A stretch of 23,471 bases of DNA from Spirogloea muscicola. Its lineage: Eukaryota > Streptophyta > Zygnematophyceae > Spirogloeales > Spirogloeaceae. Position 1 is the first letter of the stretch, and each line of letters begins with the position of its first letter. Both the position numbers and the translations under genes were made by a program. This document shows, piece after piece, positions 1 through 8,594 of the stretch. The notes beneath the pieces were generated by a model that saw only the letters and a list, made by a program, of their open reading frames with translations, was not told the origin of the DNA and did not search any database. The stretch spans positions 133,558-157,028 of the forward strand of contig WELB01000223.1 in the NCBI GenBank assembly GCA_009602725.1, in the 5' to 3' direction.

Positions 1-453
1 GCTGCCCGTGAAGACAGGAGGCGCTTGGTAGGGGAGGACGAGCTCGGCTCCCGCCGGGGTAGAGGAGGCCGGGGCGCCCGAGGCCGCCGCCGCGGGGCTT
101 GAAGCGTCGGGAGGAGCAGCTGTCGCTGGCGCAGGCACGGGGAACTGCTGCCCAGCCGAGGGTGACCGGGGGAACTCGGCAGCGGCGAGGCAACCAGAGG
201 GGCGGGGGCAGGGTCTGGCGCGGCCTTGAGCGTGGCGCCCGAAGAAGCCCCGGGGCCTGGCGCGGCCATGAGCTCGTCGGCGCCAGCTCGCCAGCCGGCG
301 GCAGCGGGGGGCGAAAGGACCGCCGCCGCCGCCGCGGCGGCGGCGGCGGCGGCGGCGCGGGGGGCAAGCGCGGGCGCCCCAACAGAAGCAAAGCAGCAGA
401 AAGAGGTCCGGGCTTCCGGACGTTTGGTTGACCCCGAGACTCCCACGTGGCAT
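1..453 (-). CDS. Possible divergent gene, 5' part only (low confidence)
   Basis: On the minus strand an ATG at 453-451 opens a frame that stays free of stops to the window edge (151 codons). It begins with a short hydrophobic run (LFLLLCFCWGARA) that could be a signal peptide, continues through an arginine-rich stretch encoded by a GCC/GCG triplet repeat, and ends Ala/Pro/Ser-rich (for example PVPAPATAAPPDASSP and ELVLPYQAPPVFTG). If real, it would be transcribed away from the lectin-LRR gene, with about 260 bp between the two start codons. DNA this GC-rich has few stops in any frame, and two plus-strand frames are also open here, so chance is a serious alternative. I recognise no family. Confidence 0.2.
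   Translation of the reverse strand, partial: MPRGSLGVNQTSGSPDLFLLLCFCWGARACPPRRRRRRRRGGGGGPFAPRCRRLASWRRRAHGRARPRGFFGRHAQGRARPCPRPSGCLAAAEFPRSPSAGQQFPVPAPATAAPPDASSPAAAASGAPASSTPAGAELVLPYQAPPVFTGS
318..358. repeat. GCC/GCG triplet repeat
   Basis: A run of GCC changing to GCG triplets, in a very GC-rich stretch. Read on the plus strand in one frame it gives polyalanine. It is the main cause of the long open frames in the first 500 bases. Confidence 0.7.
444..449. promoter_or_regulatory. G-box-like CACGTG upstream of the lectin-LRR gene
   Basis: The palindrome CACGTG lies about 265 bases before the plus-strand ATG at 715, and TTGACC (W-box-like) occurs at 428-433 and 514-519. In plants these match bZIP/bHLH and WRKY core sites. 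Cores this short occur often by chance and I see no clear TATA box, so this is only a candidate promoter region. Confidence 0.2.
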
Positions 454-714
454 AAGTGCACGAGGTGGCGGGAAGGCGAGAGGGCTGCCCCCGAGAAGGT
501 AGAAGACTTTTAGTTGACCCGGAGTAGAGGAGGAGCTTCGCGCAGCATCAGCTGGGTCGAATCCGACGGCTGCTGTGGCTCCCTGGCCGCCCTCAGAGTT
601 CGAATAAGTGGGCCAGATCCGGCGGCACAGGCTGGCCGGCTCGTGCGGATCTTCCCGCGTCCCCGAGACTGTGGCCGAGACACTGCGAGAGCCGCCTCCT
701 GGGCGCGCGCGGCC

Positions 715-3700
715 ATGGCGGCCATGGCGGCGGCGGCGGCTGCGGTGCTCTTGACTCTATCGGCCGCATTGGCGGACGGCGCCCGGGAGGCGGCTTCGCC
801 TGAGGGCGGCGCCTGCCTGCCGGGCTTCGCGCTGGGGCCGCGCTCCGGGGCATGCCTGCTGGCGGCGCCCGGCCCGGCGACCTTCGGCCAGGCCGAGGCG
901 GAGTGCCAGGTCTCTCCATTCCCTGCCGTCACTCCTTAACCGCTCGAGCTCTCGCCTCGCCGTCGTCGCCACCGTTGGTGCCACCATTGACGCCCTGCCT
1001 CGTCTGCAAGCACAGCGTCGTGGCGGCCGGCTGGCGACGCTCCTGGGGCGCTTGGCGCTCGAGGACGCGGCGGAGCTGTGCCGAGCGTTACCCGGCGGCA
1101 CTGGCGACGGTGGGAGCAGCGGGTGCCTCGTGGGCGCCACGCGTGGGCTACAGCCAGGTGCGCAGCTCACACGATACCAGTACGCTATTACCATTGGCCC
1201 GTGTTGCAGAGTCGCCCGATCCGATTTCTGCTACTTACGTCAACACGCGCGCCTCTGTGGCTTTCGCTCCGGCAGGCCCGCCATGGAGGTGGACGGAGCC
1301 CTGCGCCTCCTTCTCCACGGACCTGTGGCTGGCCACTACGACGCCGTCGGCAGCCTCTCCTTTGATGACCGGTGAGCTCCACTGCACCCAACTTGGCGCC
1401 CACTCGCTCCCGCGCTGTGGCTTGCGCCGCAGAGGAACGATCCCTTTGCTGAAGACTGTGGTGGGTGGCATGCAGTGCGGCCACTGCGATGGTGGCGGCA
1501 AGACGAGCTGCAGCAGGCAGCCGCAGCAGCAGCAAAGGCAGTGGGCCGCTGTGCTCATGTGGTGCCAGAGGCCGGTAGGGCCCACGCCGGCCTGGTCCCA
1601 GTGGCGTGCGCCTCGACAGCGCCATTCATTTGCTCGCAGTCGGCTTGCAGCGTCACGCTGTCATCGGCCGTCAGTGCCACCTCTCAGGGCCTTTTTAAGT
1701 GCTGCTTGGCGTCGGCCACGCCCACGGCGCTGGTAGTGACGGCGAGCGGCGGCACTTGAGAGTGGAGTCGAAGACGTCAAAGACTAAAAAGAAGACAAAG
1801 AAAACTAAGAAGTCGAAGGAAAAGCCGAGCGGCACGAAGCACGATGGAAGACCGCGGCACAGCTGCAATCACCACCCTGGCCACCACCACGTCCGCTGCC
1901 TGGTGAGGGGTGCCCGCTCTGCTTGCTGCAGCCACGGGAGCGTTGTGGGAACTTGAGCTTTGTCTGTAGAGTCTGGGCCTGCACACAATAGGGCCTGCTG
2001 CAGGAATGAATATGCAGAAGATTGCCGACACTGATACTCCATACTGTGGTGCCGCTGCAGCCGCCGCAGATGCCACCGCCAACAGGGAGGGCGCCGGCAA
2101 AGATGCCGCAGTCGCCTCCAACATCAAGCAGGCCTCTTTCACCCAAGCGGCTGTCCATGCCACCACCTCCTCGCCGCTCGCCTCCTCCAAAGCTACAATT
2201 GCCTCCATTGCTCAAGCTACAACCGCCTCCGCCCAAGACGCACAGGTCCCCACCGAGTGCGGCGGCGGCGCCGCCCTCATCGAAGAAGCCTTCCCGTTTT
2301 CGGCCAGTGAGGGCCTCCACACCTCCTCCAACAAAGGCCATCCCACCTCCTCCCTCTGTCAGTAAGCAGGCCCAGGCGGGCGTGTCGCTACTGGCCTTCA
2401 AGGCCGCTGTCCGAGATCCCCACGGCTACCTCACCAACTGGATCGGTACCACACCGTGCGCCTCACATTGGAATGGAGTCTTCTGTGAGGACCAGGCTGT
2501 GGCCGCTGCTAGCCTCCCACCAGCCGAGGCCTCAGCATTTGGGGCCAGACTGGCAGTCAGGGCTGTGGCGGCGCAGACTCAGGTGGTCGTCGCTGGCCTG
2601 GACCTCAACGGCTTTGGCCTTCATGGCTACGTTCTGCAGTTCCTGCGCAACCTCCCGGTGAGCACCGGGAGCTCTCCTCTCAGCATGCATATTCACAACT
2701 CTGCTGCAGCGTGGATGAGCAGTGCCTCGCAGAGACTTTGCAGCCTGGCAATGTCGAGCTTGTTGGTGTGACCTGGCGGCTTGCATGACCTCAATCTCCA
2801 CCAGAAAGACCGGAGGATAAGGAAAGAGCAGAAAGGGCAGAAGGTCCAGAAATTGAAGATGGCTGGAGGGGAGAGAGATGGGGGCATGCAACTGAAGGAC
2901 ATTGTCGGCTGTGTCAATCTCTGAACATGTCGATGTGGCTCTAATAGCTCCTCTGGTTCACCATTGTGCGCAGGACCTGGGCTTCATCCATGCAAGCCAG
3001 AACTTCTTCGTCGGCGCACTGCCAGATCTAAGCGGACTGAGTCTGCTCGCTGAAATTGACTTCTCGCTTAACCTCCTCAACCATCGCTGTTCAGCACGCG
3101 GCTGGACGTGCTCGCCGTGAACAACAATGCCCTCAAGGAGCCGATCCCAACCAATCTGGGGTCCCTCCCGGTCTCGTTCGCCGTTCTCGCCCACAACGCG
3201 CTCCGCGGGCTAATCCCCGCCAGCATCGGGCAGCTCGCGCCGACGTTGTCGGAGCTTGTGCTGCTCGACAACGGCCTCATTGGTGGCCTCCCCGTAACCA
3301 TCACCCAGCTCCGCTCCACGCTTGTACTCAACTTCGCTGACAACCGCCTCAACGGTGGCCTCCCCCTCAACATTGGCAATCTCACAAGCCTCGTCCAGGT
3401 GACTGGCCAACTTGTTGTCCTCGTTGCTGTTATTCTGCCCTGAACAGCTCTGACGGCTCGCAGCATGGCCTCCAGCTGGACATTGCGGGCAACCGCTTCG
3501 CAGGCAACATCACCACCTCGGGGGTGTTCTTCTTACCTAATCTGCAGGTACATCTCCCACTTATGTGCCCTTCTGCCAAGAAAGCCAAATTTGCAGGTTG
3601 ACCAACACTATCTCTCCTTGGACCTAGCAACATGAGGCGAGCTGCTTGGGGCTAGTCATCACTGTACGTTCCTCGGCTGGTGTGCCAAAGAGCATGCCCA

Positions 3701-5700
3701 GTGCGGCTGCTGCTTCTTGCCTTGGTGCTTCTTCCTCGTTTCACGTGCTGCGCTCAAGGAAATTGCTCGGCTCTTGCAGCTATTCAACTATAAAGACAAC
3801 TCTTTTGTGGGCAAGCCGCCACCCAATACAACAATTGACGTTGTCATTGGCGAGGATTGCAGCAGCGGTCACTGCCAGGCATTTGGCCCACCACCTCCTG
3901 GTAATTGGTATCTAGTCTAGGCCTCTCTACTGCTTTCACAGTAGGCTGATTCTATGTGTAGGTGGTTGAGAGCTGCTCAAGTGTTGCTTCGAATATTAAC
4001 GGGGTTTTTAGGCTGTCAGCGCTGTCAGATCTTGTTAGAACAATCTGTGCCAAGTCTTCAGCAATGTGGCAATTCACTAGGGGCCACCAGTTGACATCGC
4101 AGATGCTGTCTTTTGCTGCCACAGTGGGTGCAGTTCTGCAACCTCCAAACCCAGTTGCGCTGCTATCCCCACCTCCACCTCCATCGCTCTCTCCACAGGT
4201 GCCATCATTATTACCCTCGCCAACAACATCATCCCCACCGTTGCCGGCCCCGTCCAGTCCGCCGCCACTGCCATCGCTCCCAGCCCTACCTCCACCACCA
4301 TTGCCTCTCAGTGGAGCATCTCCGGCCTCTCCACCTTCGCCTCCAATAGACCCATCTCTACTGTCTCCGCCGCCGCTGCCACCTTCGCCGGGGCTCAGCC
4401 CGCGTTTGCTGCCGCCATTGGCACCGCCACCGCCACCGCCATTGCCTGAGCTCCTGCCGACGCCACGTCCGCCGCCATTCCCCCCACTATCCCCGCCACC
4501 ACTGACCTTGCTGTCGCCCTCAGTGGTACCCTTCCCACCGTCTCTAAAGGCACCAAAAGTGCCGCCTCCGGAGTTGCTTTCTCCGCCCCGTTTGCCGCCG
4601 CCCCAGTCTTCCCTGCTGCCGCCATCAATTTCACCGCCGCTTCTGGCCCCTCTGTCATCGTCTCCTTCCCAAGCGCCTCCCCTGCCACCGCCACCAGCAT
4701 CGTTTACGCCACCACTCCCGCACCCGCTACCCCAACTGTTGCCTCCGCCGCCGTCGCCCCCAGTGGTGCTTCCTCCTCCAACGCCTCCCCCACCATCACC
4801 GCCACAATCGCCGCAACCACAACAGCCTCCCCCGCAGCCACCATTGCCACCACCATTCTTGGTGCCACGCCCTCCGTCGCCACCGCCACCTTCCCCTCCA
4901 TTGTCGCCGCCACCACCACCACCACCGCCGCCACCACCACCACCTCCTGGTAATTTTCATCCAGTCTAGACCTCTCTATGGCTTCCACAGTATGACACAT
5001 TGGTGGTCAAGAGCTGCTAGAGTGTTATTTCGGATAATTTAAGGGGTTTGCGATAAGCCTGTCAGCGCTCTTAGATGTTGTTATTCTCAAACTGTGCCAA
5101 ATCTTCAGTAGAGTGGCTGACCAATAGAGCAACCTGTTGACATCTCACATGCTGTCCTGTGCTGCCACAGTGGGTGCACTTTTGCAACCGCCACCCCCAG
5201 TTCCATTGCTATCCCCACCCCCATCTCTCCTGCCGCCGCCACCGTCGCCGTCGCCGTCGCTCAGCCCGCCTTTTCTGCCGCCATTGGCGCCACCACCTCC
5301 GCCGCCTGAGCTCCCACCGCCGCCACCTCCGTCATTCTCGCCACCATCCCCGCCCCCGCTGGCCCAATCCTCGCCTCCGCTGCCGTTGCCCCCAGTGGCA
5401 CTTCCTCCGCCAATGCCTCCTCCACCATTACCGCCACCACCACAGCCTCCTCCGCCGCCATCACTGCCACCACCATTTTTGGTGCCACCCCCTCCACCGT
5501 CATCACCGCCGCCTTCATCGCCGTTGCCGCCGCCACCGCCACCACCGCCAACGCCGCCATCTCCGCCACCGTCCCCGCCGCCGCCGTCACCGCCGCCGCC
5601 GTGGCCGCCGCCACCCTCACCACCGCCGCCTCCGCCGCCACCGTCACCGCCACCGCCGTCGCCGCCGCCGCCGCCGCAGGAGCACATCTGGCCCGCATGA
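715..5700 (+). CDS. Secreted C-type lectin-like / Pro-rich / LRR / extensin-like protein, multi-exon
   Basis: Proposed exons: 715-909, 1016-1157, 1276-1371, 1455-1902, 2061-2657, 2974-3398, 3464-3547, 3780-3900, 4125-4949, 5171-5700 (TGA at 5698-5700). All introns are GT-AG and phases match, apart from two frameshifts. Domain order: signal peptide ([10 protein letters not shown]), C-type lectin-like domain, Lys-rich then Pro-rich linker, LRR N-cap ([19 protein letters not shown]), plant-type LRRs (for example [12 protein letters not shown]), a Cys-containing end (GEDCSSGHC), then two SPPPP-rich exons. LRR-extensins are wall-bound regulators of growth; C-type lectin-like domains bind glycans or proteins. 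A surface or wall role is my inference. One frameshift falls at about 1690-1740 and another at about 3060-3108, so this is either a decaying gene or one with assembly errors. The acceptor of exon 4 is uncertain. A two-gene reading (lectin, then LRX) is possible, but the LRR half has no signal peptide of its own and joins the lectin half in phase 0. Confidence 0.65.
766..1659 (+). other. C-type lectin-like domain (exons 1-4)
   Basis: The hallmarks appear in order across four exons. They are an opening CLPGF with a second Cys (GACLLAA), the helix FGQAEAECQ, the GGRLATL strand crossing the 909/1016 junction, SSGCLVGAT in place of the usual W-I-G core, [10 protein letters not shown] resembling the W-x-W-x-D-G loop, FSTDLWLA, and the final Cys pair in RCAHVV and [13 protein letters not shown]. 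The length of about 200 residues with an Ala-rich insertion is long for this fold. The canonical calcium motifs (EPN or QPD, and WND) are not obvious, so calcium-dependent sugar binding is not supported. The same exons occur in the inverted paralogue. Confidence 0.7.
1770..2366 (+). other. Lys-rich then Pro-rich linker between lectin and LRR parts
   Basis: After the lectin domain comes a basic run ([15 protein letters not shown]), a Cys/His-rich piece ([14 protein letters not shown]) ending at the donor GTGAGG after 1902, then exon 5 from 2061 with PPP-rich sequence ([17 protein letters not shown]). The junction is phase 0 on both sides. An Ala/Thr-rich frame through the same Pro-rich DNA is also open; this follows from the CCN composition and is probably not used, because only the Pro frame runs on into the LRR cap. 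Confidence 0.55.
2370..3900 (+). other. LRR N-cap and plant-type leucine-rich repeats
   Basis: Exon 5 ends with an LRRNT_2-like cap ([16 protein letters not shown], then [12 protein letters not shown]) and a first repeat ([15 protein letters not shown]). Exon 6 (2974-3398) holds about six repeats with the plant consensus LxxLxLxxNxLxGxIPxxL. Exon 7 (3464-3547) adds [12 protein letters not shown] and exon 8 (3780-3900) a final degenerate repeat plus GEDCSSGHC. The frame slips inside exon 6: FSLNLL is read in one frame and [14 protein letters not shown] in another, with the slip between about 3060 and 3108. The exon is 425 nt where neighbouring phases require a multiple of three, consistent with a one- or two-base indel. 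Confidence 0.7.
3890..5700 (+). repeat. Tandem duplication of an intron plus an extensin-like exon
   Basis: Two units share the same layout. Each starts at a CCACCTCCTG exon end followed by the donor GTAATT and an intron of about 220 bases with similar text (CTAGACCTCTCTA or CTAGGCCTCTCTA near its start, GCTGCCACAG at its end), then an exon beginning TGGGTGCA with VGAVLQPP or VGALLQPP. Unit 1 exon is 4125-4949; unit 2 exon is 5171-5700. Both exons are Pro/Ser-rich with SPPPP blocks typical of extensins, which are hydroxylated, O-glycosylated and cross-linked in walls. Both splice in phase 1, so the copying kept the reading frame. Only unit 2 ends in a stop codon. Confidence 0.75.
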
Positions 5701-5742
5701 TGCCCCTAACCCTAGAATTCAAATCTAAATCCTAAACGCCAG

Positions 5743-5829
5743 GGCGCGCTGATGGACGCGCTACTGGAGCACGGCGCGGCCGCCTGCAGCGTGGAGGACG
5801 CACACCTGGGGACCGCCGCCGAGCAGGAG
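5743..5829 (+). CDS. Lone exon resembling the start of ribosomal protein L11 methyltransferase (PrmA-like)
   Basis: Twenty-nine open codons lie between an acceptor-like CCAG and the donor GTACTC. The peptide includes ALMDALLEHGAAACSVEDA and GTAAEQE, which resembles the N-terminal ferredoxin-like domain of PrmA proteins (a DAL-x-ALLE-x-GA pattern, then a V-E-D strand and GT-x-AEQ). PrmA trimethylates ribosomal protein L11 from S-adenosylmethionine. No other PrmA exon, such as the SAM-binding domain, was found nearby. It may be an orphan exon left by rearrangement, the start of a gene lost from this locus, or a chance match. Confidence 0.35.
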
Positions 5830-5887
5830 GTACTCGATCCTGGCCCCTCAAACACAAAGCCTTAACCCGGTCACTACATCAAAGGCA

Positions 5888-6301
5888 GTGTTCGGCCTAA
5901 GCATTAGCCCGTCTCCGCTGCCGACAACCACCATGGGTGCCAGCTGCCACAACAATGCCGCCACTGGCACACCATTATCCTGCCGTAACTGCCGTAGTTA
6001 CTGTGAAGCTGCCAGTCACGTGAACCCCTGGCCGAGCAGGCCTGGCGCCTCCGAGCTCACCCCGCGCGAGCGANCGCCGCCGCCGCCCTCGCCGCCGCCA
6101 CCCTCGCCACCTCCGCCACCGCCGCCACCGTCACCGCCACCGCCACCGCCGTCGCCTCCGCCGCCACCTCCACTCGGGTACTATGACGTCGGCGGGGGCG
6201 GGGAATATGGGGGCGGCTGGAACTATGGGGGCGGCGGTGGCGATGGCGGCGGCGGCGCCGATGGTGGCGGCGATGGTGGCGGCGGCAGCGGCAGTTATTA
6301 G
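5888..6301 (+). CDS. Pro-rich then Gly-rich wall-type reading frame, hypothetical
   Basis: The frame ends at TAG 6299-6301. After a Cys-containing start of no known family comes PPPPSPPPP-type sequence from about 6075, then an abrupt change to a Gly-rich tail with Tyr (GYYDVGGGGEYGGGWNYGG). The composition matches structural wall proteins (extensin plus glycine-rich protein). One undetermined base lies at 6074, exactly where the Pro-rich part begins, so the upstream join is unsafe. It could be a further exon related to the extensin exons at 4125-5700, or the tail of another transcript. The true start is not visible. Confidence 0.35.
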   Translation: MFGLSISPSPLPTTTMGASCHNNAATGTPLSCRNCRSYCEAASHVNPWPSRPGASELTPRERXPPPPSPPPPSPPPPPPPPSPPPPPPSPPPPPPLGYYDVGGGGEYGGGWNYGGGGGDGGGGADGGGDGGGGSGSY

Positions 6302-6854
6302 TAACTGGGCAGCAGTGTTGGCGGAGGCGGCGATGGTGGTGACGGTGGCGGTGGCGGTGGCAGTGGCGGCAGCACTCGTGGTGGCAGAACAGGCTTGCAT
6401 GGATGAAGTCCTGCGCATGGCGGCCAGCAGGGACAGCGTAAGGGTCACATGAAATGCACCACGGGTTGCCATCATCAGGACCGTCCCTCCCTCTACTGTC
6501 TTTGCCGTTTTTCTGTCCTCCGACCTCAACCCCTGCTTGAACGCCTCGCTCCAACCTCTCTCCCTCGTCTTTCTCCCTCCCTATTCTGCCAAGCTATCTC
6601 TCCCCCGTCCCTCCAGCCTCTGTCACTCTCCTCTGCTTCCTTCCCCGGTGCCTCCCATTCTCCCTGCTCCTCAATATACCTCCACTCTTCCTGTCTGTCC
6701 TTGCCAAATGCTGTATAGTGCTGATAGTTTAGGCCGCGTTGGCAGACATAATAGCTGGACAGGCTACCAAGCACTCGAATGACATTTATTTTGGGGGCTT
6801 CTGCAGACAGACAACCGCACTTGCTCGGAAATAGCTCTGTAGTATTGATCATCA
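6302..6854. other. No gene recognised; GGC-rich then pyrimidine-rich DNA
   Basis: The first 150 bases continue GGT/GGC-rich low-complexity sequence. About 6470-6715 is pyrimidine-rich on the plus strand (many CTCCCT runs). The remainder, up to the end of the inverted paralogue near 6855, holds no convincing exon on either strand. Confidence 0.5.
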
Positions 6855-8512
6855 CGATCTTGCGAGAAAGCGCGGAACGTAGATGCGCAGGCCGAAGCCG
6901 TTGAGGTCCAGGCCAGTGACGACCAGCTGCGTCTGCTGCAGCTCTGGCCGCCAGTGTGGCCCCAAATGCTGACTCCTCCACTGGAACACCTGTGGCGGCC
7001 ACCGTCTGATCCTCACAGAAGACGCCAGTCCAGCTGGAGGCGCATGGTGTATCACCAACCCAGTTGGCAAGATAGCCGCGGAGGTCGCGCACGGCGGCCT
7101 TGAGGCCAGTATCGAGCCCCCTGCCTGGGCCTCCTTGCTGATAGATGGAGGGGGTGGGGAGGCCTTCTTCAGGGGAGGAGGAAAGGTCCATCTTGGTGGA
7201 GGGGGGGGGGGGGCCTCATCGGCGGCGGTGATGGCCGTTGCCCCCTCGGCGGGGGGCTGCGTGTCTTGGGTAGCGGAGGTGAGCGTGCTTTCTGAGGCGA
7301 GCGTGGCTTGGGCGGAGGCGACCGGCGGGGAGGTGAGGGCTGCGACTGTCGCTTGGGTGGCGGTGACCTCCTTGGCGGTGGCAGCATCCGCGACGTAGGT
7401 GACGGCGGCCTCCTGGGTGGCGGTGGCGGCCGCAGCGGCTGGGAGTAGCACGCCAAGCGGCAAGCCACATCAGCGCCTGCCACCTTTTCCAATTTCAGTC
7501 ACCGCAGCTGGCCACATTGGCCAACCGGAGGCTCGTGACTTCATGGCATGGAGTTGGCAGCAAGGTGAGGGGCCCTCACGGGACAACGGACGCGGTGACG
7601 ACCGGGGTGGTGGTTGCAGCTGTGCTGCGGGCTTCCGTCGTGCTTTGAGCTGCTCGACTTCTTCTTCTTCTTCGACTTCTTCTTCTTCTTCTTCTTGGAC
7701 TCCGCCATTTGCCGCTGCTTGCTCGCACCGCTGGCCCTGGGGGCGTGGCCACCAGCGGGCAGCGCCACAGCAAGCCCCTGAGAAGTGGCAACAAGCGACG
7801 CCGGCACTGCAGCGCTGCAGGCTGTCTGCGAGCAGATGAAAGGTGCCGCCCCGGCACACGCCGCTGGAGGTAGGCCAAGGCGGCCCACGCCGGCGGCTGG
7901 CACCACGCGAGCGCAAGTGCTTGCTGCTGCCGCCATGGAGGCGGCTGCCAGCCGCAGCTCATCCTGCCACCACCACCTCCGCGACACCACTGTGTGTCAG
8001 CCACCACCAATCTTGCCTTAGCGGTAGCAGCGGCGGCTGCGTCAAACACCCTCACAGAATTACATTACCGTATGCCGTCGCCCACAGTTGTTATCGGTGC
8101 CGTTGCATCACAGAATTCATGCTGCAAACTGTGCAGCTTCTTACCATTTTTACTACTTCGGCCCTGGGCAGCAGCACTCTGTGGAGGCCAGCCACAGAGT
8201 GGCCAGCTCGTGGACGGTGGGGCACAGATCGGGACAGAAAGAGCTCACCGGCTGCTGCGAAGGCGGGCGACGCCTGCGGCGCAGCCAGCCACAGGTCCGC
8301 CGAGAAGTCGGCGCAGTGCTCGGCCCACAACCATGGCGGCCCTGTGGCTCAAGCAGGAGCCATTGTGGGTCTTCAGCGATACAAGCTTGGAAAACAGTGC
8401 GAGCTCTGCGGGCTGCCGCCACACCATGGAGGTGCGCAGAGCTGCGCACCTGGAGCTGAAGCTCGAGTGGCGCCCAGGAGGCAACCACCGGCGCCGCCAC
8501 CGTCTGGGACAA
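6855..8512 (-). pseudogene. Inverted, truncated paralogue of the lectin-LRR gene
   Basis: On the minus strand the exons of the 715-5700 gene recur in order. They are the end of exon 2 (GGCLLGAT, donor GTGCGC after 8450), exon 3 (8341-8249, WLWAEHCADFSADLWLA), exon 4 (about 8014-7580, WWWQDELR then GAAPFICSQTACS and a Lys run), and exon 5 (from 7438, PPPP-rich then the LRR cap ANWVGDTPCASSWTGVFCED and LDLNGFGL). Splice sites and phases match, including the phase-0 junction 7580/7438. Similarity stops near 8512 before exon 1 and near 6855 within the first LRR, so signal peptide, most LRRs and extensin exons are absent. At least two frame changes lie in the LRR cap and one at the start of exon 4. 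This is therefore a non-coding relic, lying tail to tail with the parent-like gene. Confidence 0.7.
7658..7696. repeat. CTT microsatellite coding a Lys run in the relic
   Basis: Thirteen triplets, nearly all CTT with one CGA, read as a lysine block with one serine on the minus strand in the paralogue. The parent-like gene has mixed AAG, ACT and TCG codons at the same place, so the pure triplet run probably expanded in this copy. Confidence 0.8.
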
Positions 8513-8594
8513 AGAAAAAGATGGCAATCACACTGGGCCACCTGGTCAGCATTGCGTGGCAGAGACATTGCTGAAACCCTAGTCCTCTTCTTCA

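Noticed and set aside
2006-2365. Ala/Thr-rich frame through the linker of the lectin-LRR gene
   Set aside because: It does not continue into the LRR cap and breaks the phase with neighbouring exons; openness follows from CCN composition.
4077-5722. Gly/Ala/Val-rich frames on the minus strand opposite the extensin exons
   Set aside because: They are the complement of CCN-rich coding DNA. The plus frames have matching splice sites and SPPPP motifs, so the minus frames are shadows.
5703-5736. Telomere-like text (CCCTAACCCTAG, AAATCCTAAA)
   Set aside because: Only two or three degenerate units are present, too few and too imperfect for an interstitial telomere array.
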